From contig JAQVKB010000030.1 in the NCBI GenBank assembly GCA_028694875.1, forward strand, positions 1 to 8,931: 8,931 nucleotides of DNA, given 5' to 3'. Made by a program: the position numbers and the translations under genes. Position 1 is the stretch's first letter, and the number at the start of each line of letters is the position of its first letter. The notes below the pieces were generated by a model. That model was given only the letters and a program-made list of their open reading frames with translations. It was not told the DNA's origin and searched no databases. The stretch comes from Candidatus Izemoplasmatales bacterium (GTDB lineage Bacteria; Bacillota_I; Bacilli_A; Izemoplasmatales; Hujiaoplasmataceae). Below, in pieces: positions 1-5,867 of this stretch.

Positions 1-596
1 AATTGTTTCTTTTGCGCCGCTTTCGCGTAATCTTCAATGAATTGATCCGTTTTGACGTATAACACCTTTTTATTGATGTCTTTTTCAAGGATATAATTGC
101 CAACGCATTGCATCAAATGGGTTTTTCCTAACCCCACATCCCCAAAGATATACAAAGGATTCGCAACCACACCCGGTTGATCCGCCACCTTCATCGCGGA
201 AGTGTACGCCAAGCGGTTGGAAGCACCCACAACAAAGTTTTCAAACGTATAGATGTTGTTCAAACCCGTCTTATACTTGTTTTCAAGGTCTCTCTCAGGG
301 GTATTGATCTCGTAAATGGAGGCTTTGGCAAGTTCTTCCATCGCTTGATCCTTGGTAATGATCTTGAACATATGTTTTTCACCCGTATGTTCATTGAGCA
401 TCCCATTCAACCGATTTAGATAAAAGGATTCAATTTTGCTTTTGACGAAAGAGTTTGGGGCGATTAAATAGACGGTGTTATTGACGACTTTGAAGACGGT
501 ATTGATGTGAGCAAAATGCTCATTGTACACATCTTCATCGAGTGTAATTTGAAGCTGTCCTTTGATTTTCTCCCAAATGTGTTCGAATTGTTCCAT
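1..596 (-). CDS. dnaA: Chromosomal replication initiator DnaA (N-terminal part, cut by window edge)
   Basis: DnaA is the AAA+ ATPase that binds DnaA boxes at oriC, melts the origin and loads the helicase. Reading from ATG at 596-594, 198 codons stay open to the window edge. The start MEQFEHIWEKIKGQLQ matches the domain I family pattern that binds DnaB or helper proteins. A variable linker is seen at about residues 75-105, then the AAA+ core begins with NKYKTGLNNIYTFENFVVG. The Walker A motif GDVGLGKTH lies at residues 152-160. Walker B, the sensors and the DNA-binding domain IV lie outside the window. The start is supported by the minus-strand purine run TTGGGGGA about 7 nt upstream. The gene is divergent from rpmH across the origin, the usual bacterial arrangement. 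It is probably autoregulated, because DnaA-box-like sites lie just upstream. Confidence 0.97.
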   Translation of the reverse strand, partial: MEQFEHIWEKIKGQLQITLDEDVYNEHFAHINTVFKVVNNTVYLIAPNSFVKSKIESFYLNRLNGMLNEHTGEKHMFKIITKDQAMEELAKASIYEINTPERDLENKYKTGLNNIYTFENFVVGASNRLAYTSAMKVADQPGVVANPLYIFGDVGLGKTHLMQCVGNYILEKDINKKVLYVKTDQFIEDYAKAAQKKQ

Positions 597-621
597 AGCA
601 AGTCCCCCAACGGTTATACAT

Positions 622-652
622 ACTATATCATAACCACAAGAAATTGAATCAA
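622..652 (-). promoter_or_regulatory. Possible dnaA promoter
   Basis: On the minus strand TTGATT (652-647) and TATAGT (627-622) are separated by 19 nt, upstream of the dnaA ribosome binding site. The spacing is long and neighbouring AT-rich hexamers (TATGAT, TATAAC) compete as -10 elements, so the exact promoter is uncertain. A degenerate DnaA box (ATAACCACA, 630-638) overlaps it and would fit autoregulation. Confidence 0.3.
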
Positions 653-751
653 AGATTTCTCCACAAAAAATGTGGAAAACTTTTTTTGAAAACCATGTAA
701 CTCACACGATAATGTGGAAAAAAAATGGCCATTTTTAGCGGTTAAAACTAG

Positions 752-772
752 TTTTCCACAGCGTGTGGAAAG
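752..772. promoter_or_regulatory. Inverted pair of DnaA boxes
   Basis: TTTTCCACA on the plus strand (752-760) faces TGTGGAAAG (764-772) across the 3-nt spacer GCG. This is the tightest and most symmetric pair of boxes in the origin segment and a likely nucleation site for DnaA. The assignment rests on match to the TTATNCACA family consensus and on location. Confidence 0.65.
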
Positions 773-883
773 TTGTGTTTCAACACAAATGTGGAAGATG
801 TGAACACCCTTTTCCAAGCGCGAAACGGCGCGATGGGGAAATGTGGATATCTTTTTCCAAACTGAGGTGTCCATCGAAAAGGA

Positions 884-912
884 TTGACACCGTTTTGAAA
901 ATAACATATAAT
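884..912 (+). promoter_or_regulatory. Consensus sigma-A promoter for rpmH
   Basis: A perfect -35 TTGACA (884-889) and a perfect -10 TATAAT (907-912) are separated by 17 nt. Transcription would begin near 919, about 38 nt before the rpmH ATG. A promoter matching consensus at all twelve positions fits a highly expressed ribosomal protein gene. The last DnaA-box-like site (842-850) lies only 34 nt upstream of the -35. Confidence 0.9.
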
Positions 913-956
913 GATATAGCATGGTTTTTCGATAATGAAATTGGGAGGTGCCATCG

Positions 957-1100
957 ATGCTGAAAACGTATCAACCAAGCAAAGTAAAAAGAGCGCGTAC
1001 GCATGGCTTCCGTGCCAGAATGGAAACGGCAAACGGCCGTAAGGTTTTGGCTAGAAGAAGATCCAGAGGACGTAAGTCTCTCACCGTCTCCGACCGTTAA
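957..1100 (+). CDS. rpmH: 50S ribosomal protein L34
   Basis: L34 is a small, strongly basic protein of the large ribosomal subunit. The 47-residue product starts MLKTYQPSKVKRARTHGFRA and continues with the hallmark NGRKVLARRRSRGRK, matching the family almost throughout. The usual length is about 44 residues; here the C-terminus is a few residues longer (SLTVSDR). The ribosome binding site GGGAGGTG (943-950) lies 6 nt before the ATG. The gene is first in the rpmH-rnpA-yidC-khpB block and is read from a consensus promoter. Its place next to dnaA is widely conserved. Confidence 0.98.
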   Translation: MLKTYQPSKVKRARTHGFRARMETANGRKVLARRRSRGRKSLTVSDR

Positions 1101-1139
1101 AAACAAAATAACCCACACCAAACATATAATTGTACTCGA

Positions 1140-1180
1140 ATCACCAGAATATTATATCTTCGGTGGTTTTTTGTTTTTTT
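1140..1180 (+). terminator. Intrinsic terminator/attenuator between rpmH and rnpA
   Basis: ATCACC (1140-1145) pairs with GGTGGT (1162-1167), one pair being G-T. After a bulged A the stem continues with GAA (1147-1149) against TTC (1159-1161). A T-rich run with one G (1167-1180) follows at once. This is a typical Rho-independent structure. It sits inside the rpmH-rnpA operon, so partial read-through would give much more L34 mRNA than RnpA mRNA. I see no strong separate promoter for rnpA after it. Confidence 0.75.
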
Positions 1181-1194
1181 AAGGGGGAATTTCC

Positions 1195-1539
1195 TTGGAA
1201 AAGGCATATCGCGTCAAAAAAAGCGCTGAAATCGAACGAATTATGAGCCGAAAAGCCAGCGTTGGTGATGGCTATTTTGTCGTTTACAAGGATGAGAACA
1301 AAGAATCGGAACATTTCCGATTCGCCATCAGCGTTCCGAAAAAATATGGAACCGCGGTGGAACGAAATTTGATGAAACGAAGGATTCGAGAAATTGTCCG
1401 CCACGCGGCATTTCTCGAATCGTCTGAGTTTTTCATCATTGTCAAGCCGAAGGCCGCAGATCTTTCGTTTGAAGAGATCTCGACGCGTCTTCTTCAACTA
1501 TTCGCACGCGCGAAAATACTAAAAGGACAAAACCAATGA
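1195..1539 (+). CDS. rnpA: Ribonuclease P protein component
   Basis: RnpA is the protein subunit of RNase P. It helps the catalytic RNA bind the 5' leader of pre-tRNAs. The 114-residue product has the usual length, the N-terminal motif MEKAYRVKKSAEIERIM, a central FRFAISVPKKYGTAVERN strand-helix stretch, and the RNR signature RNLMKRRIRE at residues 57-66. The start is TTG, chosen because AAGGGGG (1181-1187) lies 7 nt upstream and the family N-terminus begins there. The stop is TGA, which shows that TGA is not a sense codon in this genome. It lies directly behind an intrinsic hairpin, so expression probably depends on read-through from rpmH. It overlaps yidC by 4 nt (ATGA). Confidence 0.96.
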   Translation: MEKAYRVKKSAEIERIMSRKASVGDGYFVVYKDENKESEHFRFAISVPKKYGTAVERNLMKRRIREIVRHAAFLESSEFFIIVKPKAADLSFEEISTRLLQLFARAKILKGQNQ

Positions 1540-2633
1540 AAAAAAGAAACTTCTTTCTGCTCGCGGCGTTTGCTGTTTTGATTTTCGCCTTATCGGGATG
1601 TTCGACCCCGAAAGGTGTTGTCAATTACAACAACTACACCGCCATCGTCGCACCCGGAGATGGTGTCGACGCAGCCGACGTCTCGACATACAATGACGTC
1701 ATTTTGCTCCTCGGAGCGCCAACCGACGAAACAGGATATGTTGCCGGTGTAGGTACCCTTTTATGGGAAGGGGAAGACTACACGGTCACGATTACGTTCG
1801 TCATGGATGGTTCTTCTTCTGTGGTGGAAACCAAAGCCTCAGAAGGATTATACCAAAGCGTGTACAAAACCCCGTTTGGTGTTCGTACAGGCGTATGGGA
1901 GTGGATCGTCGTTCAACTCGCTTCGTTCACCTATCACGCCAGCAACTTGTTTGGACTTTTGGGTACTTCTTACTATTATTGGCTCGGTCTCCTGATTATG
2001 ACCCTTGTTGTTCGTACCTTAGGATGGCCAGTTTATGCCAAAAGTAATGACTTATCTTTGAAGATGGGATTGGCGCAACCAGAACTCGACAAACTCAAAG
2101 AAAAATACGCTGGAAGAACCGATCAAGCGTCACAACAACGGATGCAAATGGAAACGATGGAAATCTATAAGAAGTATAAAATCAACGTCCTCGGATGTTT
2201 GATGCCTTTCTTACAGATGCCAATCTTTATCGCGATGTACCAAGTCGTGCAACGTTTGCCTCTGTCTGGAGACATGTTCCCGAATTTGAACATGGCCTTC
2301 TTATGGACGGACCTCGGAAATACCGCATGGGGACCCAATATTCCGCTCGCGATTATCGTGGCGGTGACGATGTTCTTGTCGCAATGGCTCATGCAAAAAC
2401 GTCAAAAGAAAAATCAAAGAAGCCGTTACCAATCCGCGCAACAACAAAAAACCGCCAACCAAATGCAAATCTTTATGTATTCCATGGTTTTCTTCATGGC
2501 ATACATCGCGCTTGGCAATGCCGGTATCGCGTTCTATTGGATCATCGGTAACAGCTATCAATTGTTCCAAAGTTATGTATCCCATCGTCAGTCTGATTCG
2601 CGTCACGAACGGCTGAAGAAGCAATTTAATTAA
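1536..2633 (+). CDS. yidC: YidC/Oxa1-family membrane protein insertase, lipoprotein, with extra N-terminal domain
   Basis: YidC inserts and folds membrane proteins, alone or with SecYEG. The N-terminus is a lipoprotein signal peptide with lipobox LSGC, Cys22 being the predicted lipidated residue. The insertase core starts near residue 119. The motif TLVVRTLGWPV holds the conserved groove arginine, Arg160. A cytoplasmic hairpin covers about 170-218 (QPELDKLKEKYAGR, then EIYKKYKINVLGC). Later membrane segments are near 219-240, 269-286 and 312-347, with the family motif PFLQMPIFIAMYQV at 224-237. The C-terminus is short and basic. The protein has 365 residues against roughly 260-300 for Gram-positive relatives. 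The surplus is residues 23-115, which resemble a SmpA/OmlA-like domain (YNDVILLLGAP, LLWEGEDYTVTITFVMDG, SEGL). The start overlaps rnpA by 4 nt and has AAAGGAC upstream, so translation is likely coupled. Confidence 0.95.
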   Translation: MKKRNFFLLAAFAVLIFALSGCSTPKGVVNYNNYTAIVAPGDGVDAADVSTYNDVILLLGAPTDETGYVAGVGTLLWEGEDYTVTITFVMDGSSSVVETKASEGLYQSVYKTPFGVRTGVWEWIVVQLASFTYHASNLFGLLGTSYYYWLGLLIMTLVVRTLGWPVYAKSNDLSLKMGLAQPELDKLKEKYAGRTDQASQQRMQMETMEIYKKYKINVLGCLMPFLQMPIFIAMYQVVQRLPLSGDMFPNLNMAFLWTDLGNTAWGPNIPLAIIVAVTMFLSQWLMQKRQKKNQRSRYQSAQQQKTANQMQIFMYSMVFFMAYIALGNAGIAFYWIIGNSYQLFQSYVSHRQSDSRHERLKKQFN

Positions 2634-2645
2634 AAAGGGGGGCTC

Positions 2646-3269
2646 GTGTTGAAATCCATTCAATTTGAAGCCAAGGCAATGAATGAGGCTACCCTCAAAT
2701 ATGCCGCAAACGAACTTCGCGTGAACAAAGATTATGTCAATTTGGAAATCGTCGAAGAAAAGAAAAGCATCTTGGGTTTGAATAAAACCTATATCGTCGA
2801 AGCGACCGTGAAATTTGATGTCGTCAAAGATTCGATTATGTACTTGAAGGCCATTCTTTCGGATATGGAAATTGACGCGTTGATTGAAGCCAGACCTGGC
2901 GAAAACAAACAAATCACCTTCACGATTGATGCCAACGAAAACCCAATTTTGATTGGCAAAAACGGAAAAACATTGGATGCGCTCCAAACGTTGATTAAGA
3001 ATTATATTAATCTGTTTACGGACGAGCATTACATGGTGCTTCTCGACGTCGGCGGATACAAAGCACAACGTCGCAAACAACTTGAAATTCTCGCGACAAA
3101 GACCGCCAAAGAAGTGGCAAGAAGCCACGTCGAAGTGCGTTTGAGCAAGATGAACGCTTACGAACGTCGCGTCGTTCATACGAAACTTTCCGACTGGCGT
3201 GATGTGCTCACCGAATCCGAAGGCGAAGAACCCAATCGTTACGTCGTGATCAAACCGAGAAAGAAATAA
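2646..3269 (+). CDS. khpB: RNA-binding protein KhpB (Jag), Jag-N/KH/R3H
   Basis: KhpB (Jag, EloR) is a cytoplasmic RNA-binding protein. In several Firmicutes it partners with KhpA and affects cell elongation and division. The 207-residue product has all three expected domains. Jag-N covers about residues 1-50 (KSIQFEAKAMNEATLKYA, then EEKKSILGLNKTYIVEA). A KH domain follows at about 88-140, with the GxxG loop GKNG at 104-107. An R3H domain lies at about 145-205, with the signature AYERRVVHTKLSD at 171-183, Arg175 and His178. Two start codons are adjacent: GTG at 2646 and TTG at 2649. The long ribosome binding site AGGGGGG (2636-2642) is 3 nt from the first and 6 nt from the second. The TTG would give the more family-like MKSI start, so the true start may be 2649. 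Confidence 0.93.
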   Translation: MLKSIQFEAKAMNEATLKYAANELRVNKDYVNLEIVEEKKSILGLNKTYIVEATVKFDVVKDSIMYLKAILSDMEIDALIEARPGENKQITFTIDANENPILIGKNGKTLDALQTLIKNYINLFTDEHYMVLLDVGGYKAQRRKQLEILATKTAKEVARSHVEVRLSKMNAYERRVVHTKLSDWRDVLTESEGEEPNRYVVIKPRKK

Positions 3270-3270
3270 T

Positions 3271-3828
3271 ATGGCACGCTTAATCGTCGGCCTTGGCAAT
3301 CCAGGGAAGGCGTATGCGAAGTCCAAACATAACATCGGTTTCCTCTGTTTGGACGCGTATGCCAAACACAAAAAGCTTACTTTCAAAAAAGAACCGAAAT
3401 TTCAAGGAGAACTCCTGAACGTCGATGGCAACCTCTTGCTGAAGCCAAAGACCTACATGAATCTCTCTGGAAATGCGGTTCGTGCCGTCGTCGAATATTA
3501 CAAGATTAATCCTGAAGATGTGCTCGTCATTTCAGATGATATGGATTTGCCTTTCGCCAAGGTTCGACTTCGCGAAAAGGGCGGTTCAGGCGGACACAAC
3601 GGGCTGAAATCAATCATTCAAAATTTGGGAACGGAAGAGTTCAAACGCTGCCGTATCGGCATTGATCGCAATGAAGCCATCGATGCGAAAGACCACGTTT
3701 TGAGCAATTTCTCGAAAGCGGAAATCAAAGCCCTCGAGAATCTCGAAATCGATATTGATCGATTGATTGACTCCTATTTTGAAGGAAAAAGCTTTGCTTT
3801 GTTGATGAACGAATTCAATTTGATATAA
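3271..3828 (+). CDS. pth: Peptidyl-tRNA hydrolase
   Basis: Pth cleaves the ester bond of peptidyl-tRNAs that fall off the ribosome and so recycles tRNA. The 185-residue length is typical. The signature GLGNPGKAYAKSKHNIGF carries Asn10 and the catalytic His20. TYMNLSG holds the conserved Asn64. DDMDLP holds the conserved aspartate, about residue 89. GGSGGHNGLKSI holds Asn110. Only 1 nt separates the ATG from the khpB stop, and there is no good ribosome binding site of its own, only a weak GAGAAAG in the end of khpB. Translation therefore probably depends on coupling to khpB. Finding pth directly after khpB is unusual, because mnmE commonly follows there in Firmicutes. A bidirectional terminator follows directly. 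Confidence 0.97.
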   Translation: MARLIVGLGNPGKAYAKSKHNIGFLCLDAYAKHKKLTFKKEPKFQGELLNVDGNLLLKPKTYMNLSGNAVRAVVEYYKINPEDVLVISDDMDLPFAKVRLREKGGSGGHNGLKSIIQNLGTEEFKRCRIGIDRNEAIDAKDHVLSNFSKAEIKALENLEIDIDRLIDSYFEGKSFALLMNEFNLI

Positions 3829-3832
3829 AATA

Positions 3833-3856
3833 AAAACCGCTGATTTCAGCGGTTTT
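3833..3856. terminator. Bidirectional intrinsic terminator between pth and the convergent amylase gene
   Basis: AAAACCGCTG (3833-3842) pairs perfectly with CAGCGGTTTT (3847-3856) around an ATTT loop. T-rich tracts flank it in both directions: TTTTATTCTTTTT on the plus strand and TTTTTATTTTA on the minus strand. It ends the rpmH-pth block and also the neopullulanase transcript, whose stop codon (3855-3857) overlaps the hairpin. Confidence 0.9.
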
Positions 3857-5684
3857 ATTCTTTTTCTAGCACGAACATTTGTTTGGGATTGAGTACAAGA
3901 TTATCTTCGATGTGAACTTGAGACAAACTGAGTAAGTCTCGATAACTTCCTATTGATAAGTCATTGGATAAAGGAATTGAAACTTTGTCCTCCGATAGGT
4001 TCATACAGAAAGTAAGCTTACCTTTTTGATACACAATTGTTTGATTTTTGGCATAGATCCATTGCATTTGTAATTGTTGAAATTCGGGTCTTTGATTTCG
4101 CAATGAAATCAATGTTTTGAAGAACACCAACAAGGAAGAATCATAGGGTTTTCCCCATGGCATCGGTCGTCTTGCTTCGTTGACCGTGGCTCCGGATAAG
4201 CCGATTTCATCGCCGTAGAATATGTTCGGAGATCCAATGAAACTAAAAATAAACAAATAGGTCATTTTGGCAAGATTGATATCTTCACCACAACGACTTA
4301 ATATTCGAATTGTGTCGTGAGTACCCACCAAATTAAACATCGATTTGGCTATCGGTTCCGGATACTGAACGAGAAGTTTGTGAATCAATTCCACAAACCT
4401 TTCTGCGTCAATCCGCCGACCTCGATCTTCCACACCCTCGCTCCGTCCAAAGAACAACCAAATTGGAAACGCGAGTTCATAATTCATCACGGCATCGAAT
4501 TGATCCGAACGCAACCACGCGGTGGAGTCATCCCAGTTTTCACCAACGAGATAGACCTCTTTTTTTACCGAACGCACTCGTTGTTTAAACGCTCTCCAAA
4601 AGTCATGAGAAACTTCGTTTGATACATCCAAACGCCATCCGTCGATGTCAAATTCCCGAACCCAATACGCGCCCACTTCCAACAGATGTTCGCGAATCAA
4701 AGGATGACTTGTATTGAGTTTTGGCATGTGAGGCGTATAAGCAAACGTCCGAAATTTCGGTTTGATGTCGAGTCTTTTGGGAAGGTTATGTTCATCAAGA
4801 GGAAAATTGATGAAATCTTCATCTTCGATGTAGAACCCACCCCAATATTTGGATGCTTTTTGATGTTGGACAACATCTTGGAAAAACGGATGTCGAAATC
4901 CACAATGATTGAACACACCATCGAGCATGACTTTGATGCCTGAGGCATGACATTCCTCGACCAACCGTTTCAAATCTGCTTTGGTCCCAAACGCGGGATC
5001 GATTTCAAAATAGTCTTCCGTATCGTATTTGTGTGCGGATGGAGACAAGAAAATCGGTGTGAAATAGATACCGGTGACCCCTAAATCGCGTAGATACGGG
5101 ATTTTTTCACGGACTCCTTCCAAATCTCCACCATAAAAGATGTGGTTATTGTTTCCTTGGATTGGCGCGTCCCAAGGCAGAAAATCGCCCATCCGATTTT
5201 CGCTACGATGGAATCGTTCTGGAAAAATTTGGTACCAAATCGTATTGGCAGCCCATGCCGGTGCATCCGGCATATCTTCTTCATTGATGTATGGAAAGTT
5301 GAAATAACCAAACAAATCAAACAAGAATTCGTTGTCTTCTTGATCTTTGATTTCAATCAAATCGCGACATCCATAAAACCATCTCTGGTTTCCAGAAGTA
5401 ATCAAAAAAGCATATTTGGTCCGCTTCGTCGGATTGGTCACATCCGCGACAAAATGATCAAATCGATCCGTTGGCCAAATGGGATTCATCACTTGATAGG
5501 GTTCTTTTCGACCTACCCAATGGAAAACGCCGTTTTCCATCACCCAATCAAAAGGGTCTCCGACAATCAATTCGACTTGATCCACATCATTTTTTGCGGT
5601 TTGTAACAGAATACGAATGGTATCTTCAGAAATCGGAAAAGCCATAGGGCTCTTCGCAATATGAAGAATCGCAGCTTGGTTCAT
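3855..5684 (-). CDS. Cytoplasmic GH13 neopullulanase/cyclomaltodextrinase-type enzyme (GH13_20-like)
   Basis: This enzyme of 609 residues hydrolyses alpha-1,4 (and often alpha-1,6) links in maltodextrins, cyclodextrins or pullulan. An N-terminal domain of about 140 residues, in the place of CBM34, comes before the (beta/alpha)8 barrel, which starts near NTIWYQIFPERF. The GH13 regions are all present, numbered from the chosen start: DGVFNH (Asp255), region V MPKLN (320-324, typical of the neopullulanase subfamily), GWRLDV with nucleophile Asp353, GENW with acid/base Glu382, and VGTHD with His456-Asp457. There is no signal peptide, so it should act in the cytosol. The frame is open to an ATG at 5756. 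The ATG at 5684 is chosen because AGGTGTG precedes it, the family-like N-terminus follows it, and the promoter lies between the two ATGs. The exact substrate cannot be told from sequence. Confidence 0.92.
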   Translation of the reverse strand: MNQAAILHIAKSPMAFPISEDTIRILLQTAKNDVDQVELIVGDPFDWVMENGVFHWVGRKEPYQVMNPIWPTDRFDHFVADVTNPTKRTKYAFLITSGNQRWFYGCRDLIEIKDQEDNEFLFDLFGYFNFPYINEEDMPDAPAWAANTIWYQIFPERFHRSENRMGDFLPWDAPIQGNNNHIFYGGDLEGVREKIPYLRDLGVTGIYFTPIFLSPSAHKYDTEDYFEIDPAFGTKADLKRLVEECHASGIKVMLDGVFNHCGFRHPFFQDVVQHQKASKYWGGFYIEDEDFINFPLDEHNLPKRLDIKPKFRTFAYTPHMPKLNTSHPLIREHLLEVGAYWVREFDIDGWRLDVSNEVSHDFWRAFKQRVRSVKKEVYLVGENWDDSTAWLRSDQFDAVMNYELAFPIWLFFGRSEGVEDRGRRIDAERFVELIHKLLVQYPEPIAKSMFNLVGTHDTIRILSRCGEDINLAKMTYLFIFSFIGSPNIFYGDEIGLSGATVNEARRPMPWGKPYDSSLLVFFKTLISLRNQRPEFQQLQMQWIYAKNQTIVYQKGKLTFCMNLSEDKVSIPLSNDLSIGSYRDLLSLSQVHIEDNLVLNPKQMFVLEKE

Positions 5685-5715
5685 CAAACACACCTCGTTT
5701 CGATGGGTTGATTTC

Positions 5716-5744
5716 ATTCTACTATGCTTTCTTTGCTTTGGCAA
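5716..5744 (-). promoter_or_regulatory. Promoter of the neopullulanase-type gene
   Basis: On the minus strand TTGCCA (5744-5739) and TAGAAT (5721-5716) are separated by 17 nt. Each hexamer has one mismatch to the sigma-A consensus. Transcription would begin near 5709, about 25 nt before the chosen ATG. This position excludes the upstream ATG at 5756 as the main start. Confidence 0.65.
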
Positions 5745-5793
5745 CCAAAAGGACATTCTCCGAGGATGGAACCCATTCCATGTCGAAACCGTG

Positions 5794-5821
5794 AAAAAAA
5801 ACTGCCGAAATATGGCAGTTT
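5794..5821 (-). terminator. Perfect hairpin with minus-strand T-run in the divergent intergenic region
   Basis: AAACTGCC (5799-5806) pairs perfectly with GGCAGTTT (5814-5821) around the loop GAAATAT. Read on the minus strand the stem runs into eight T residues (complement of 5794-5801), the form of an intrinsic terminator. No minus-strand gene ends here, so it may stop antisense transcription before it reaches the neopullulanase promoter. It also covers the place where the -35 of the plus-strand operon should lie, so it could instead be an operator. The sequence does not decide between these. Confidence 0.6.
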
Positions 5822-5825
5822 ATTG

Positions 5826-5831
5826 TATAAT
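5826..5831 (+). promoter_or_regulatory. Candidate -10 element of the RDD-amylase-DUF1189 operon
   Basis: A perfect TATAAT lies 36 nt before the ATG of the RDD gene. No good -35 is found at 16-18 nt upstream; the region there (CTGCCGA, 5802-5808) is part of the hairpin arm. The weak -35 suggests the promoter may need an activator or be controlled through the inverted repeat. Confidence 0.55.
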
Positions 5832-5867
5832 AAAACAGTCTATCATCATTGATGAAGGAGGAAATGT

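Larger units (their letters stand above)
597..956. other. oriC segment: dnaA-rpmH intergenic region with DnaA-box cluster
   Basis: This 360-bp gap holds no convincing gene. It is dense in DnaA-box-like 9-mers. On the plus strand TTTTCCACA lies at 752-760. On the minus strand TTTTCCACA lies at 671-679 and 713-721, CTTTCCACA at 764-772, TCTTCCACA at 790-798 and ATATCCACA at 842-850. A weaker plus-strand copy, TTCTCCACA, lies at 657-665. Two pairs are inverted: 657-679 with a 5-nt spacer and 752-772 with a 3-nt spacer. AT-rich tracts lie around 666-690 and 719-750. The position between divergent dnaA and rpmH is a classic Firmicutes origin location. A second box cluster after dnaA, common in Bacillus-type bipartite origins, would be outside the window. 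Which AT-rich tract unwinds cannot be decided here. Confidence 0.85.

Noticed and set aside
177..419. Plus-strand frame of 80 codons inside dnaA
   Set aside because: It is antisense to the clear AAA+ region of DnaA and has no homology that I recognise.
623..1121. Overlapping open frames on both strands in the dnaA-rpmH gap
   Set aside because: They run through the DnaA boxes, the consensus rpmH promoter and rpmH itself, have no supporting ribosome binding sites, and their products look like nothing known.
2301..3386. Long open frame of 361 codons on the minus strand, antisense to yidC, khpB and pth
   Set aside because: It covers parts of three well-supported genes, has no recognisable domain, and its low-complexity Phe/His/Asp-rich product is typical of an antisense shadow.
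5142..5606. Plus-strand frame of 154 codons antisense to the neopullulanase-type gene
   Set aside because: It is a shadow of the N-terminal part of that enzyme, with no binding site and no recognisable domain.
5685..5756. Longer form of the neopullulanase-type gene from the ATG at 5756
   Set aside because: The likely promoter (5716-5744) lies downstream of that ATG, so it would not be on the transcript. The extra 24 residues are not family-like, and the ATG at 5684 has its own binding site.
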